Shown one piece after another: positions 44,428 through 53,388 of a stretch of DNA of 64,000 nt (the stretch's first letter is position 1; each line of letters opens with the position of its first letter). The stretch is taken from contig LNEB01000014.1 of the NCBI GenBank assembly GCA_001464795.1, positions 124,001 to 188,000 of the forward strand. The letters are read 5' to 3'. The DNA is from Bdellovibrionales bacterium Ga0074139 (lineage in GTDB: Bacteria > Bdellovibrionota > Bdellovibrionia > Bdellovibrionales > Bdellovibrionaceae). A program made the position numbers and the translations under genes. The notes beneath the pieces are model-generated. The model was not told the DNA's origin, did no database searches, and saw only the letters and a list, made by a program, of their open reading frames with translations.

Positions 44428-44879
44428 AATTTTTAATTTTAATTCTCTTTTCGAAGTTTACATTTGCACAAAATCAACAATGTTTACAACTCAACGGCAA
44501 ATGGGCTGGTGATTGCATTTATCAAAGTCAACAATACGGAAATTTAGCAGGAGAAATTGAATTTCTATTTCAACAAAACTCGTGCTCTCAAATTTCCATT
44601 AATGGGAACCCGATGAATATTCCTGGTCAATTCAAAGATGAAGAAACATCAGGCTTTGATAAAACACGAACATTGCTTGATCTTTACTGGACTGACTATC
44701 GCAAAAATAAACTTGGTTATGATTATGAATACCACTTCGTAAAAAATGGGACCATCAAAGATGAGGTAAAATTAAAAGGTTACTTTTTCTTTAATGACAA
44801 AGTGCTTAACCTCGTTCAACAAGGCACTGTTGATCGGGACAAAGTCAAAATTATGTGTCGATTGCGTTTAAGCCGCTGA
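44424..44879 (+). CDS. Small secreted protein, unknown function
   Basis: The signal peptide is MKFLILILFSKFTFAQ. The mature ~135 residues are beta-rich with a Cys pattern (QQCLQLNGKWAGDCIYQ, NSCSQIS, IMCRLRL) and look like a small lipocalin- or avidin-like barrel (GKWAGD start, strands of ~8 residues); this is only an impression. It overlaps mtnP by 4 nt but has no obvious part in MTA metabolism. Its stop overlaps the convergent kinase gene by 12 nt. Confidence 0.65.
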   Translation: MKFLILILFSKFTFAQNQQCLQLNGKWAGDCIYQSQQYGNLAGEIEFLFQQNSCSQISINGNPMNIPGQFKDEETSGFDKTRTLLDLYWTDYRKNKLGYDYEYHFVKNGTIKDEVKLKGYFFFNDKVLNLVQQGTVDRDKVKIMCRLRLSR

Positions 44880-46484
44880 GTTCTGCTGAATTTTTTCAGC
44901 CAATGGAATTTGTAATTCAAAGCAGCTATTTGAAATATTGCGATTTAGAATGAGATGCCCCTTGTGTTCGATGGCTATAGACTTTGAAATACTAAGTCCC
45001 AAACCAGTTCCTTTTCCAGCTGGTTTAGTTGTAAAAAAAGGTGTCATCAGTTTCTCTTCAATTTCTGGTGAAACTCCGGCACCCGAATCCCAAACACGTA
45101 TAATACCCATAGAATTTTGCTCTAATATTTCAATAAAAACTGTGGCTTCTGATAATCCATCAAGCGCATCGCGAGCATTATTTATTAGATTCATCACAAC
45201 TTGTGAAACCTGAGCATAACGGCCGTAAACAACAATGGGCTCCATTGGGAATCTGAAATCTAATTTAATTCCTCTGGTGATAAACTGCTGGTGGGAAAAC
45301 TCGATCGTTTCTTCAATAATTGTTTTGAGTTCTACATCAGCAAATGGATCACGACTGGCATCCCGTGAGATGGATCTTAAACCTTTAATAATTTTTGCAA
45401 TACGCATGGAATATTTAACTAGACGGTCACAATAATCATTTAATTTTTCTTTTTCAATACTACCCTTTTTTTCTACTGTTGCTTTCATCAATTCTGCTAA
45501 GCCTACAATTACATTTAGGGGATTATTGATTTCATGTGCAATGCCACCAGCGGTCTCGCCCAATGTTGCAAGTCTAGCAGCCTCTGTTTGTCTGGCTCGG
45601 CTAGTTTGCAATTCAGATTCCAGCTGCTTCCGCTGAGAAATATCTCTTAAAATGGCAACAATAACTTGTCTGCCATCTTGAAATTTAAATGTGGTTCTTT
45701 TTGAAAGTGAAGTCATCGTTTGATTGTTATTAAATTTTAAAGATTCCTCAATTTCGATGGGGTGACCAGCATTAACCGCCTCTTCATCGTAGGCACGAAT
45801 CAGCTGGGCCACTTGATGGTCAAAGATTTCAAAATCGTTCTTACTGGTCAGCTCATTAAGGCTTTTCCCAACCAATTTTGAAAAGGCTTGGTTTGAATAA
45901 ATCCATTTGTATTCACTACTTTTCACGTAAATGGGATCTGGAATGGCATCCATGACCCCTTGAATAAATTCAGACTGCTGATGAAGTTTTATCTCTGCAG
46001 ATCTTTGTGCGGTGATGTCAATGGCTGTTAAAGTTGCACCTATAACAGTATCAGACTCATCTCGGATGGGAAAAATATGATACATATAAAATTTCCACTC
46101 ATCATTTGTAGTTTTGACTAAACGAATTTCACCATCAGTTGTTGATCCTGTTTTTAAAACATTTTTGATTTCAGAATCAAAATGCAATTTGCAAGTATCT
46201 GCCACTTCAGCATCTGAAAATAAATGTGAAGAGGTCCACCCATATTCTGAGGCTGCTGTATTGGCTGTGACCACTTGAAGACTTTGATCGACAATAATAA
46301 ATAGATCTGGGGAATTTTGTATGACTTTCTGAAATACAGACAGTTTTTGATTTTCAACAGAGGTAAGAATATTCATATCCGATGAGAGTTTGAACTGATT
46401 ATAGACATGCTTCGTCTTCTTTATTTGCCGCTGCAAAAAAAATGATAGTACAGCAACAGTTAATAGCAGAAGTGCATAAATCAT
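44868..46484 (-). CDS. Membrane-anchored PAS histidine kinase
   Basis: Domain order: one N-terminal transmembrane helix (IYALLLLTVAVLSFFLQ), two PAS domains (about residues 50-165 and 170-285), HisKA with His317 (TAGGIAHEINNPLNVIVG), and HATPase_c (VVMNLINNARDAL, RVWDSGAGVS, FFTTKPAGKGTGLGLSISKS). The layout is like the PYP-cluster kinase but with one PAS fewer. No receiver-domain partner is adjacent, so it is an orphan. The sensed signal is unknown. Confidence 0.9.
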   Translation of the reverse strand: MIYALLLLTVAVLSFFLQRQIKKTKHVYNQFKLSSDMNILTSVENQKLSVFQKVIQNSPDLFIIVDQSLQVVTANTAASEYGWTSSHLFSDAEVADTCKLHFDSEIKNVLKTGSTTDGEIRLVKTTNDEWKFYMYHIFPIRDESDTVIGATLTAIDITAQRSAEIKLHQQSEFIQGVMDAIPDPIYVKSSEYKWIYSNQAFSKLVGKSLNELTSKNDFEIFDHQVAQLIRAYDEEAVNAGHPIEIEESLKFNNNQTMTSLSKRTTFKFQDGRQVIVAILRDISQRKQLESELQTSRARQTEAARLATLGETAGGIAHEINNPLNVIVGLAELMKATVEKKGSIEKEKLNDYCDRLVKYSMRIAKIIKGLRSISRDASRDPFADVELKTIIEETIEFSHQQFITRGIKLDFRFPMEPIVVYGRYAQVSQVVMNLINNARDALDGLSEATVFIEILEQNSMGIIRVWDSGAGVSPEIEEKLMTPFFTTKPAGKGTGLGLSISKSIAIEHKGHLILNRNISNSCFELQIPLAEKIQQNSAA

Positions 46485-46600
46485 ACCTTATTAACGTCAT
46501 ATTGAAGCCTTATCTTAAGCTAGACCAAAGTCGATCGATTTAACTGTTTTTAGAATTTGCCGATAAGAGTAACAGAAATAACAAACAAGAAGGAGTCGAC

Positions 46601-46897
46601 ATGAGTTCCTATGATTACGCAGGTCTTTACCAATTTCTGCATCAAACCCCCGAGCAAGGTCTTCGAAAGATGTTGGTAGATCAAAAATCATTCACAGACC
46701 TACATTTCAATTTAATGCTTAAGATTGTTCGCGGCTGCACAGAAGCTGATTTTGCCATGCATGCTGAAAAAGCTGATTTTCCAAAAGTGAAAATGGGCCC
46801 TGCAGATCACAAAATAAAAGAAAAATTTTGGGGAGACCTGACAACTGTTTGTAGCTCTCGTGGGATTTTAGGTCCTGCTCAAAAAGCAGCTGCTTAG
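46601..46897 (+). CDS. Small conserved-looking cytosolic protein, unknown function
   Basis: 98 residues, soluble, with no signal peptide. The sequence has a small helical start (YDYAGLYQFLHQTPEQGLRK) and a KMGPADHKIKEKFWGDL segment. AAGGAG stands well placed before the ATG. I do not recognise a family. It lies 8 nt before the RlmM-like gene and could be co-transcribed with it. Confidence 0.6.
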   Translation: MSSYDYAGLYQFLHQTPEQGLRKMLVDQKSFTDLHFNLMLKIVRGCTEADFAMHAEKADFPKVKMGPADHKIKEKFWGDLTTVCSSRGILGPAQKAAA

Positions 46898-46904
46898 TTT
46901 AAAA

Positions 46905-47804
46905 ATGAAATATGCTTATTTGGCTTTCGAAGATTATGAAAATGAACTTGAAAGTGAAATAAAGTTTAAAAAAATAAAATTGACGACTCAAATGGGTCGT
47001 CTTTTTTTTTCAGATGAATGGGCTACTTTTCATTGGGCCCAGCTAAGCCTGAAAAACTTCAAAAAGGTCAATTTCAAATCCATCAATGACGCTATTAAAA
47101 TCTTAAAAGCAGAAAATCTTTATTGGGGGGCTTACTCTTACCAATTACACAGAAGAACAGAGTTGATTCAAAACGGTTTGCAAAATCGTAAAATTTCAGA
47201 AATTCCCTTTTTAGCAAAGCCTACAAATAGAAATTATGGATTTTGGTTTTTACTTGATAGCAATACTCTTTTGTATTCCGCCAAAACTGATTCTAGTCAC
47301 CCGCTTGGTTTTGTAAGAATTAAAGAAGCCCTTCAGGGTCCACCCTCAAGAGCCTACCAGAAACTTTATGAAGCTTTAACAGTTCACACCGAACCTCCAG
47401 CGGCTGGCACTCAAGTTTTAGACTTGGGATCTTGCCCCGGGGGTTGGACATGGGTCCTGCACGAGCTGGGTTGCCAGGTGATCAGTGTGGATAAAGCTCC
47501 CTTGGACGATTCTTTAAATGATAAAAAACGCATCACTTATTTAAAAAAGGATGCTTTTAAATTAGATCCCCTATCAATCGAAAATCCTGAATGGTTATTT
47601 TCAGATATCATTTGTGAGCCAGAAGCTTTACTGGAACTTGTTTTAAAGTGGCAAAAAGCTTATCCAAAACTAAAATTTTTATGCACGATTAAGTACAAAG
47701 GCCCCACTGATTTCAAAACTACTGATATATTTGCTAAAATCCCTGGCTCGAAGCTCATTCATTTATGCTGCAATAAGCACGAAATGACCTGGATCAAAAA
47801 CTAA
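46905..47804 (+). CDS. RlmM-like 23S rRNA 2'-O-ribose methyltransferase
   Basis: The C-terminal Rossmann domain has VLDLGSCPGGWTWVLHELG, VISVDKAPLD, YLKKDAFKLDP and WLFSDIICEPEAL, then the catalytic Lys in CTIKYKGP. This follows RlmM (which methylates C2498 of 23S rRNA) and the FtsJ fold K-D-K-E pattern. The N-terminal 120 residues would be a THUMP-like or substrate-binding part. At 299 aa it is shorter than E. coli RlmM (366). tRNA-Leu(CAG) follows 42 nt later. The target is inferred from homology. Confidence 0.75.
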   Translation: MKYAYLAFEDYENELESEIKFKKIKLTTQMGRLFFSDEWATFHWAQLSLKNFKKVNFKSINDAIKILKAENLYWGAYSYQLHRRTELIQNGLQNRKISEIPFLAKPTNRNYGFWFLLDSNTLLYSAKTDSSHPLGFVRIKEALQGPPSRAYQKLYEALTVHTEPPAAGTQVLDLGSCPGGWTWVLHELGCQVISVDKAPLDDSLNDKKRITYLKKDAFKLDPLSIENPEWLFSDIICEPEALLELVLKWQKAYPKLKFLCTIKYKGPTDFKTTDIFAKIPGSKLIHLCCNKHEMTWIKN

Positions 47805-47846
47805 TTGACCAAAACTGAGGGGTTCGCTAACTGATGATCTCCAGCC

Positions 47847-47930
47847 GCGCGGGTGGTGAAATGGTAGACACGCAGGTCTCAGAAGCCTGTTCCGAAAGGT
47901 GTGGGGGTTCAAGTCCCCCCTCGCGCACCA
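47847..47930 (+). tRNA. tRNA-Leu(CAG)
   Basis: The acceptor stem is GCGCGGG/CTCGCGC (one G-T pair), with A discriminator and encoded CCA ending at 47930. The anticodon stem CAGGT/GCCTG holds the loop CTCAGAA, giving anticodon CAG (leucine, CUG). The variable arm TTCCGAAAGGTG is long, as expected for leucine tRNA. GGGGGTTCAAGTCCCCC is the T arm. Confidence 0.95.
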
Positions 47931-48050
47931 CTTCCGACTTGTTCCACCCCACAAAACTATTGCATTATTGCTCAAATGCTAACTCAATTAAGTTTTCATA
48001 TGTATTCTAATTAAGAACACATAATCCAGAAATGACATCGGAGACCTAAT

Positions 48051-49097
48051 ATGCAAAGAGCAAACTATTTATTGTTTGGAATCGCAACCTTATTAACAGC
48101 ATGTTCGACTGCACCGAAAATCAAGGAAGCTGTCCCAGTACAGAATAAAATTTTGCCGGTGGCACATGCACCCAAATTGATTCAGCACGCATCAGATTCA
48201 GTTCTATTGTTGATATTTGCAGATCGACCGAAAGTTACTAATTTATCAACGGAAAAGAAAATGTCTGACTTTTTTAACCCGCAAATACCTTTTTCAAATC
48301 TTGAGAAATATATCGTTGCGTCTCAAATCGAAGTCTGCAAAAAAAACAAAAAAATGACTCATTGTCCAGTCAGTCGTGAAATGTTGACTGCAACAGCTTT
48401 CCTTATGAAGGACCGAAAGCATCTGTATACGAACTATCACCCCTTTTTCGAATACATAAAAAAAATTATTAAAATAGATACAAACAAGGATTCTCCAAAA
48501 GTTACTGCGAACAAGATAGCTCTCGCTCGGTTACCGATTTTTTTGGTGAATAGTAAGGGACAGTTTCTTATTAGTCCGCACTTGAATACTGTGACTATAT
48601 CTAATTTATCTTTGATGAATCTTTTCCCAAAAAATGAATCTGCTCTGCTAAGTGACTATGATTTTGTCGAGCTTGAACTTGATTCCGATCTTTCCGATAT
48701 ACTTCCTCTTGAAATTGCTCAAGCCGATGAAAGTGAGATCGTCTACCTTCTGGGTTATCCTACCGAGAATCCTAATGAATCAACTGATGGTTCTCATCTC
48801 AGTCTTCACTTTTCAACGGGGAAGTATCTGCCTTACGATCAAGCGGCAGAAAAACTTAAGTTGAGCCCAGTGAGTTTGTTATCAAAACAATTAGCAGATC
48901 TCGCAAACAATGCGACATTTTACTACGAAGGTAAGTCTGTACCAGGAATGAGCGGAGGGTCCTATCTCAATCGTTTCGGAAAAGTTGTTGGCATTCATCG
49001 CGGAACCCGAGAATCAGCAGAAAATTTGGAACTTTCCATCGGAATAAAATCACAATTTATGATGAGTTTTCCATTTTCTATAAAGAGTTACAAATGA
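48051..49097 (+). CDS. Trypsin-like protease-fold lipoprotein
   Basis: The signal sequence (MQRANYLLFGIATLLTACST) has a LTAC lipobox. A chymotrypsin-fold core is visible. His130 is in KHLYTNYHPF (compare the TNYHV form of bacterial trypsin-like proteins), an Asp is in LLSDYDFVELEL, and Ser301 is in VPGMSGGSYLNRFGKVVGIH, the usual GxSGG-x...VGIH block. So it is probably an active lipid-anchored protease, or a close relative. Length 348 aa. A decayed fragment of a similar C-terminal block lies at 58138-58341. Confidence 0.75.
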   Translation: MQRANYLLFGIATLLTACSTAPKIKEAVPVQNKILPVAHAPKLIQHASDSVLLLIFADRPKVTNLSTEKKMSDFFNPQIPFSNLEKYIVASQIEVCKKNKKMTHCPVSREMLTATAFLMKDRKHLYTNYHPFFEYIKKIIKIDTNKDSPKVTANKIALARLPIFLVNSKGQFLISPHLNTVTISNLSLMNLFPKNESALLSDYDFVELELDSDLSDILPLEIAQADESEIVYLLGYPTENPNESTDGSHLSLHFSTGKYLPYDQAAEKLKLSPVSLLSKQLADLANNATFYYEGKSVPGMSGGSYLNRFGKVVGIHRGTRESAENLELSIGIKSQFMMSFPFSIKSYK

Positions 49098-49100
49098 GCC

Positions 49101-49916
49101 TCAATTTGAATTCAACCAAAACCAATCCATATTGAAACACCCGACATCTTCACTTTTCGAATCTTTCAACATACTAGAAAATTTTTGAATAAGATCTGTT
49201 ATTTCTTGTTTAAACTTAACAAAATCACTTTTTGATAAAACCATAGGGCAAGTAAACATAAGCTCATCATTTGTTAAATTCTCGGACCGAAGTAAAGCCT
49301 GCAGTCTCCAATTTTGGTGATGTTTAAGAACATGTAATGAATCTCTGCTGACTAAAGTGCGAGCCGGACCCATTTTATACTTCCCCTTATTTTCCACTAC
49401 CAGACCGACTTGACTTAAAAAATCCAATTTAGGAATCACTTCCACACGAGGTAATTTAAATTTTGATATCATCTGTTCAACAGTGATACCTTCTTTTTCA
49501 GTGTCACAAAAAAGACGAATAGCCGAGTAGAGAAAACTGGAATAAAAAATAAGACGTGCTTCTTCTGACAGTTCGGACTCGTGCTCAAATCTTTTTTTAA
49601 CTTTTGTGGCTTCACTTTTAAGCTGTTGAAGTTTGTCTAAGATATGTTTTTTAAAATCGCCAGTTGCAGCTCTTTCCAATTGCACAAGATGAATAAAATA
49701 CTCCAGCTCTAAAGTGGTCAGCTGAAGATATCGACCTAAAGAGAAAGCTTGTTCGATGGAAAGCTCTCGCTCTCCTTTTAAAATCAAACTCATCAAAGCC
49801 CCATGGATTTGGCAACTGGCGGCCCACTTGGACATCTCTCCATAGCCACCCTTTGGTTTCGTCTTCAAAGTCTCTTTTAAGTAGGCTCTATAGTTTAAGT
49901 AGTTGAAAATACTCAT
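49101..49916 (-). CDS. TIGR02147/DUF4423 family protein (second copy)
   Basis: A paralogue of the protein at 20444-21247. The same build is seen: YLNYRAYLKETLK-like start, an HTH-like QIHGALMSLILKGERELSIE, SLGRYLQLTTLELEYFIHL, the middle IAREIFY-type helices, FKLPRVEVIPKLDFLSQVGL and VGCFNMDWFW at the end. Function is unproven; a DNA-binding or regulatory role is inferred from the HTH-like part. It ends 3 nt from the convergent lipoprotein gene. Divergently upstream are the secreted-protein genes starting at 50067. Confidence 0.83.
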   Translation of the reverse strand: MSIFNYLNYRAYLKETLKTKPKGGYGEMSKWAASCQIHGALMSLILKGERELSIEQAFSLGRYLQLTTLELEYFIHLVQLERAATGDFKKHILDKLQQLKSEATKVKKRFEHESELSEEARLIFYSSFLYSAIRLFCDTEKEGITVEQMISKFKLPRVEVIPKLDFLSQVGLVVENKGKYKMGPARTLVSRDSLHVLKHHQNWRLQALLRSENLTNDELMFTCPMVLSKSDFVKFKQEITDLIQKFSSMLKDSKSEDVGCFNMDWFWLNSN

Positions 49917-50026
49917 AATTATATATCGGCACTTAATGTTTATATCTTTACAAAAAGTTAAAACTTCTGTTTCTATTTTACAAAATTGATGTGGAATAGA
50001 GATTGGACGCAGTGCATAATTACTCC

Positions 50027-50044
50027 AAGTTGAATGATCAACTT
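50027..50044. promoter_or_regulatory. Perfect inverted repeat upstream of a secreted-protein gene
   Basis: AAGTTGA (50027-50033) and TCAACTT (50038-50044) with a 4-nt spacer. The repeat is 22 nt before the ATG at 50067 and close to the divergent TIGR02147 gene. It is a candidate operator for that protein or a leader hairpin; there is no independent support. Confidence 0.35.
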
Positions 50045-50066
50045 AACAACAAACAAGGAGAACGAA

Positions 50067-50435
50067 ATGAAAAAAGCAATCTTAGTAGTAATGGTAAGTT
50101 TAATGGGCGTAAACGTATTAGCAGCAGAGAAAGTCAGCTGTTTGGTCAACAAATTTGAAGGTTCCGTCTTCAATTTGTCGGATGACCAAACGATCACATT
50201 CAAAGGAGATCTCAAGTCTGGCGAAGCACTTCTGGTCGACAACAGTGGATTTGCACGTGTGGTTCCGGACACTTCAGCCATCTCGAAAAACAATCAGCTC
50301 TTCCAAGTAGCTGCATTGTCGAGTTTAGTTATCATAGGCAACGTCCAAAGCCAGACAACTGCAATGGGAAACCGTGGAGTTACAATTACAGATACAAAAG
50401 AAGGAATCTCTGTGACTTGCGGAATTACGGAGTAA
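50067..50435 (+). CDS. Small secreted protein, unknown function
   Basis: I use the ATG at 50067, with AAGGAG upstream and a good signal peptide (MKKAILVVMVSLMGVNVLAA), in place of the longer frame from 50034. The 122-residue product has a beta-rich mature domain (VSCLVNKFEGSVFNLSDDQT, FKGDLKSGEALLVDN) and two cysteines likely to pair (VSCLV, VTCGIT). It resembles small periplasmic beta proteins but no family is recognised. A hairpin lies between it and the next gene. Confidence 0.7.
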   Translation: MKKAILVVMVSLMGVNVLAAEKVSCLVNKFEGSVFNLSDDQTITFKGDLKSGEALLVDNSGFARVVPDTSAISKNNQLFQVAALSSLVIIGNVQSQTTAMGNRGVTITDTKEGISVTCGITE

Positions 50436-50466
50436 ACAAAATAAGCAATTTAGCCCCCCCCTCACA

Positions 50467-50513
50467 CAACTTCGAGATGACAATAATGCCCCCATTTTGT
50501 GGTCTCGAAGTTG
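50467..50513 (+). terminator. Long-stem inverted repeat between genes (terminator or attenuator)
   Basis: CAACTTCGAGA (50467-50477) and TCTCGAAGTTG (50503-50513) form a perfect 11-bp stem with a 25-nt loop. It follows the gene ending at 50435 and precedes the ATG at 50534. The tail CAATTTTG has only a short T run. It could also be a regulatory hairpin for the next gene. Confidence 0.5.
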
Positions 50514-50533
50514 CAATTTTGGAGTGTATCATT

Positions 50534-51952
50534 ATGAAAAATTCTGTCCTATTCATTTTAATTATTTTTGTCTTACGCCTCAATGCTTACGCGCAGCCTG
50601 TGCTGTCTCAATTTGGTACACAACAAGGTCAACACACATCTCAAAGTGTAAGCGAAAAACGTCTTGAATTCAAAAGATCAACACTGCAGAAGTCCTCAAC
50701 GATCAACAGCCTGTCTCAACAAGAACAAAAATTTATTATTCAAAACGTACTTAAGAAAAAAGGTCTTATTAGTTCTGGCGGTGGTGATGCTGGCGGTGGA
50801 AACTTACTTGATGGTCGTCCAATTGAAAATTTTGCTTCGGACATGAGTGGCACACCTGAAATGATACAAGCAATTAGAATTGCCAACTTAATTGGTGATG
50901 TGAAATTTCAGAGCCTCAACAAAATCATAAAATCAATAGTAGAGAAAAAAACATGGTATCTCGTTCCCATCCACTTGCCTGCTCTGTCAGAAGATAAAAT
51001 TGGAACTCCTTTTGCTTCAACCCAAGGAGCTCTGCAGGACTTTGAAGAAGTTTGGATTGATAAAAATCGTTATGATCTTATGAGTTTTAAAGAAAAAGTG
51101 ATCCTGCTTGTTCATGAAATTTTTATGGGTCTTAAAATTTTCAAAAGTGAATCTATTTATCAACAATGCAAATGGGCAGAACCCTTTTATGAAGGTTGCC
51201 TAAAATTTGAAAGTATTAATTCGCGTAAGCCACTCTTACTGACTCCCTCTGACTACCAAGACATTAGAAAACTAGGAGCTCAGTTTTCCCGAAACTATGA
51301 CCTATTGATGACATCCACATACCGAAACGAATTGATTGAAAAAATATCATCTCTAGTCTTTGAGAATGGTGGCTTTGATTCTCAATTTATAAAACCCTCC
51401 AGGTCTAATTTCGCTATTCGCAAATTTACAGGCCAAGATATTCTTAACGCAATTAAAAACCAATCCTCCGTTCAAGGCCTTCCTTTGTATTGTAATCACA
51501 AAATTGTCGAGGACATGGAAGATCATCAGTATCGAATGAAGTCCCATTCATTAGCAGAGATTCAACATTCTATAAAAGATGACAAAGTCTTATTCGAAGT
51601 GAAACTCAGAGACAGCAACACTAATAAAGTAACTCTTTATAATACTTATAATTTTGATATTGATACTCAACATACCAATTCTTTAACACTTGGGTTTGAT
51701 TTAAATCAATCGGCATACCATTTTCAAAGCTTCGTCCAAGTTGATTCAAAATTAGATCGATCGCGTAACGTTGGAATGATTGCAATCGGACTAACTCCTT
51801 CGCTCAACATACGATCCTTAACTTTTGCAACTATTAATTGGCAAAAAGCAAATCAGATCAATCTTTACGACGGGAAAGACGTATTCAAATGTTTAGCAAA
51901 TGAAGAGTACTTATGTGTTGGTGCTGATTGTATCAAAAACATCTTACAATAA
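50534..51952 (+). CDS. Secreted protein with GGG-rich linker and degenerate HE-type motif
   Basis: The frame is open from 50417, but the ATG at 50534 starts the signal peptide (MKNSVLFILIIFVLRLNAYA). This gives 472 aa. A GGGDAGGGN linker follows near residue 80, like GGQDVGGGD of the lipoprotein at 21233-23206. Later comes LLVHEIFMGLKIF (His194), placed like that protein's HEIAH but lacking the second His, so zinc catalysis is unlikely. It is followed by an M48-type protease gene 10 nt after its stop and preceded by a hairpin. Family unknown. Confidence 0.7.
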   Translation: MKNSVLFILIIFVLRLNAYAQPVLSQFGTQQGQHTSQSVSEKRLEFKRSTLQKSSTINSLSQQEQKFIIQNVLKKKGLISSGGGDAGGGNLLDGRPIENFASDMSGTPEMIQAIRIANLIGDVKFQSLNKIIKSIVEKKTWYLVPIHLPALSEDKIGTPFASTQGALQDFEEVWIDKNRYDLMSFKEKVILLVHEIFMGLKIFKSESIYQQCKWAEPFYEGCLKFESINSRKPLLLTPSDYQDIRKLGAQFSRNYDLLMTSTYRNELIEKISSLVFENGGFDSQFIKPSRSNFAIRKFTGQDILNAIKNQSSVQGLPLYCNHKIVEDMEDHQYRMKSHSLAEIQHSIKDDKVLFEVKLRDSNTNKVTLYNTYNFDIDTQHTNSLTLGFDLNQSAYHFQSFVQVDSKLDRSRNVGMIAIGLTPSLNIRSLTFATINWQKANQINLYDGKDVFKCLANEEYLCVGADCIKNILQ

Positions 51953-51962
51953 AGGACTCAAA

Positions 51963-52811
51963 ATGAAATTTCTTCTACCATCTCTTTTATTCCTAACAGC
52001 TCAAGCTTTTAATGCGTCAGCATCAGCTGAAAACATTTTACCACTCATGTTATCTTCAACTAAAACCATAGCTCCTCGTATTCAGAAAAAAGTAGATCAA
52101 GAATGGAAAACGGCATCAGAGATGGTCGTAGATCCCGAAATTTTAAGTCCAGATGAATGTGCTCTATTTCAAAAATACACATTAGATCTTTTAAAAAAAA
52201 TAATTTCAAAATCAAAAATTGAATCACAAACAAAAAATTTGTTCTTTACCATGAACTGCTCAAGCCGAGAGAAAACAGCTCTCAATGCTTTTTTGATTTC
52301 TCGCACACTTGTATTGGATTCAGGTTATTTTGGTGCACTCACGACTGAGGATGCCTTAGTTGCACTACTTACCCATGAACTTTCTCATCATCTTCTTAAG
52401 CACCCAGAAGTGACAATGCAATTCAAAGAAGAACTTGAAAAGCTCAAACTAAAATATGATCCTGAAGGTGATGAGCCATGGCCAGGAGAATTACTGCCTG
52501 ATCATCTTCATCAGATCGAAAAGGAAGCTGATTTGAGCTCCATCCGTCTTCTCGTTAATGCCGGTTACTCTTTGAAAGGGATTCATGAGCTGCTTGGTAT
52601 CCTTGAAGAACCTGAAACTGTCAGAGACACTCACGACTCTCCAAATAATCGAATAAAAATAGTCGAAGAAAGTGCTTTGGAACTTGGAGTTAAAGATTCT
52701 TTGACTCGTCCATTTCCTAAAAATGTACAGCAGGCTATTAGGACTTATTTCTCATCTTCGCAACCAGATGTGAGAGTTAAGAAAAAGGCCATGCGTACGA
52801 AAGTACTTTAG
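51963..52811 (+). CDS. Secreted M48-like zinc metalloprotease
   Basis: The ATG at 51963 starts MKFLLPSLLFLTAQAFNASA, a Sec signal peptide; the longer frame from 51900 is not needed. The zinc site is HELSHH (His138-Glu139-xx-His142), with the third ligand in HQIEKEADLSSIRLLVNAG, the M48-type ExxxD helix. At 282 aa with no membrane segments it fits the periplasmic BepA/LoiP-like type (outer-membrane quality control) rather than HtpX. It is the last of three secreted-protein genes in a row. Confidence 0.85.
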   Translation: MKFLLPSLLFLTAQAFNASASAENILPLMLSSTKTIAPRIQKKVDQEWKTASEMVVDPEILSPDECALFQKYTLDLLKKIISKSKIESQTKNLFFTMNCSSREKTALNAFLISRTLVLDSGYFGALTTEDALVALLTHELSHHLLKHPEVTMQFKEELEKLKLKYDPEGDEPWPGELLPDHLHQIEKEADLSSIRLLVNAGYSLKGIHELLGILEEPETVRDTHDSPNNRIKIVEESALELGVKDSLTRPFPKNVQQAIRTYFSSSQPDVRVKKKAMRTKVL

Positions 52812-52874
52812 CTTAGAAATTTAAACTTAATATGACTAATATATAAATTAGTAACTAAAACAGGAGATCTTGAA

Positions 52875-53312
52875 ATGAAAACAATAACAAAATTAACCCT
52901 CGCAACAGCTATCTTAACAATTACAACTGCAGCTCAGGCTTTTGTAGTTCCATTCGAAGTCAGCAAAAATGGTGAATTTACAGTTGGATATGACAGCAGC
53001 TCGAACTCAAAAATAAAAAAAGAAATAAATGTTGAGTTTAACACAAAAGACAATTCAAAAGCACGAATCATGATCGATGGAGTAGATTTAAATCAAGCAG
53101 ACCGCGAAGGTAGCAAAATTTCGGCTTATGCTAAAAACCCCGTTCGATATAACTATTACGTTGTTGATCTGGCTCCACTTAAACAAGACGACAGAATTAT
53201 GGCTGGAAAATCAGGTGCCTCTACAACTTTTTGCCCCGCTGACAGTAATAGTCTTGTAAAAGCTTATAAGGGCGATGGCTCTATGGAAGTTTTTTGCGCA
53301 ACTATTAAATAG
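52875..53312 (+). CDS. Small secreted protein, unknown function
   Basis: The product has a signal peptide (MKTITKLTLATAILTITTAA, then QAF) and ~123 mature residues of beta-rich sequence (FTVGYDSSSNSKIKKEINVE, KARIMIDGVDLNQADREGS) with two late cysteines (TFCPAD and EVFCATIK) that may pair. AGGAG lies before the ATG. No family is recognised. It is near but 63 nt apart from the M48 gene. Confidence 0.7.
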   Translation: MKTITKLTLATAILTITTAAQAFVVPFEVSKNGEFTVGYDSSSNSKIKKEINVEFNTKDNSKARIMIDGVDLNQADREGSKISAYAKNPVRYNYYVVDLAPLKQDDRIMAGKSGASTTFCPADSNSLVKAYKGDGSMEVFCATIK

Positions 53313-53388
53313 TGCGCAGATGAATTTATAAGTTTTTGAACAATGGGGTCGAATTGACTCCTACCACCCTCTTAATTAGTCTTAAAAC

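Noticed and set aside
47763-47975. 70-residue minus-strand reading frame containing a GDLNPHTFRNR-like sequence
   Set aside because: It runs antisense through tRNA-Leu(CAG). This is a well-known false translation of tRNA regions, not a gene.
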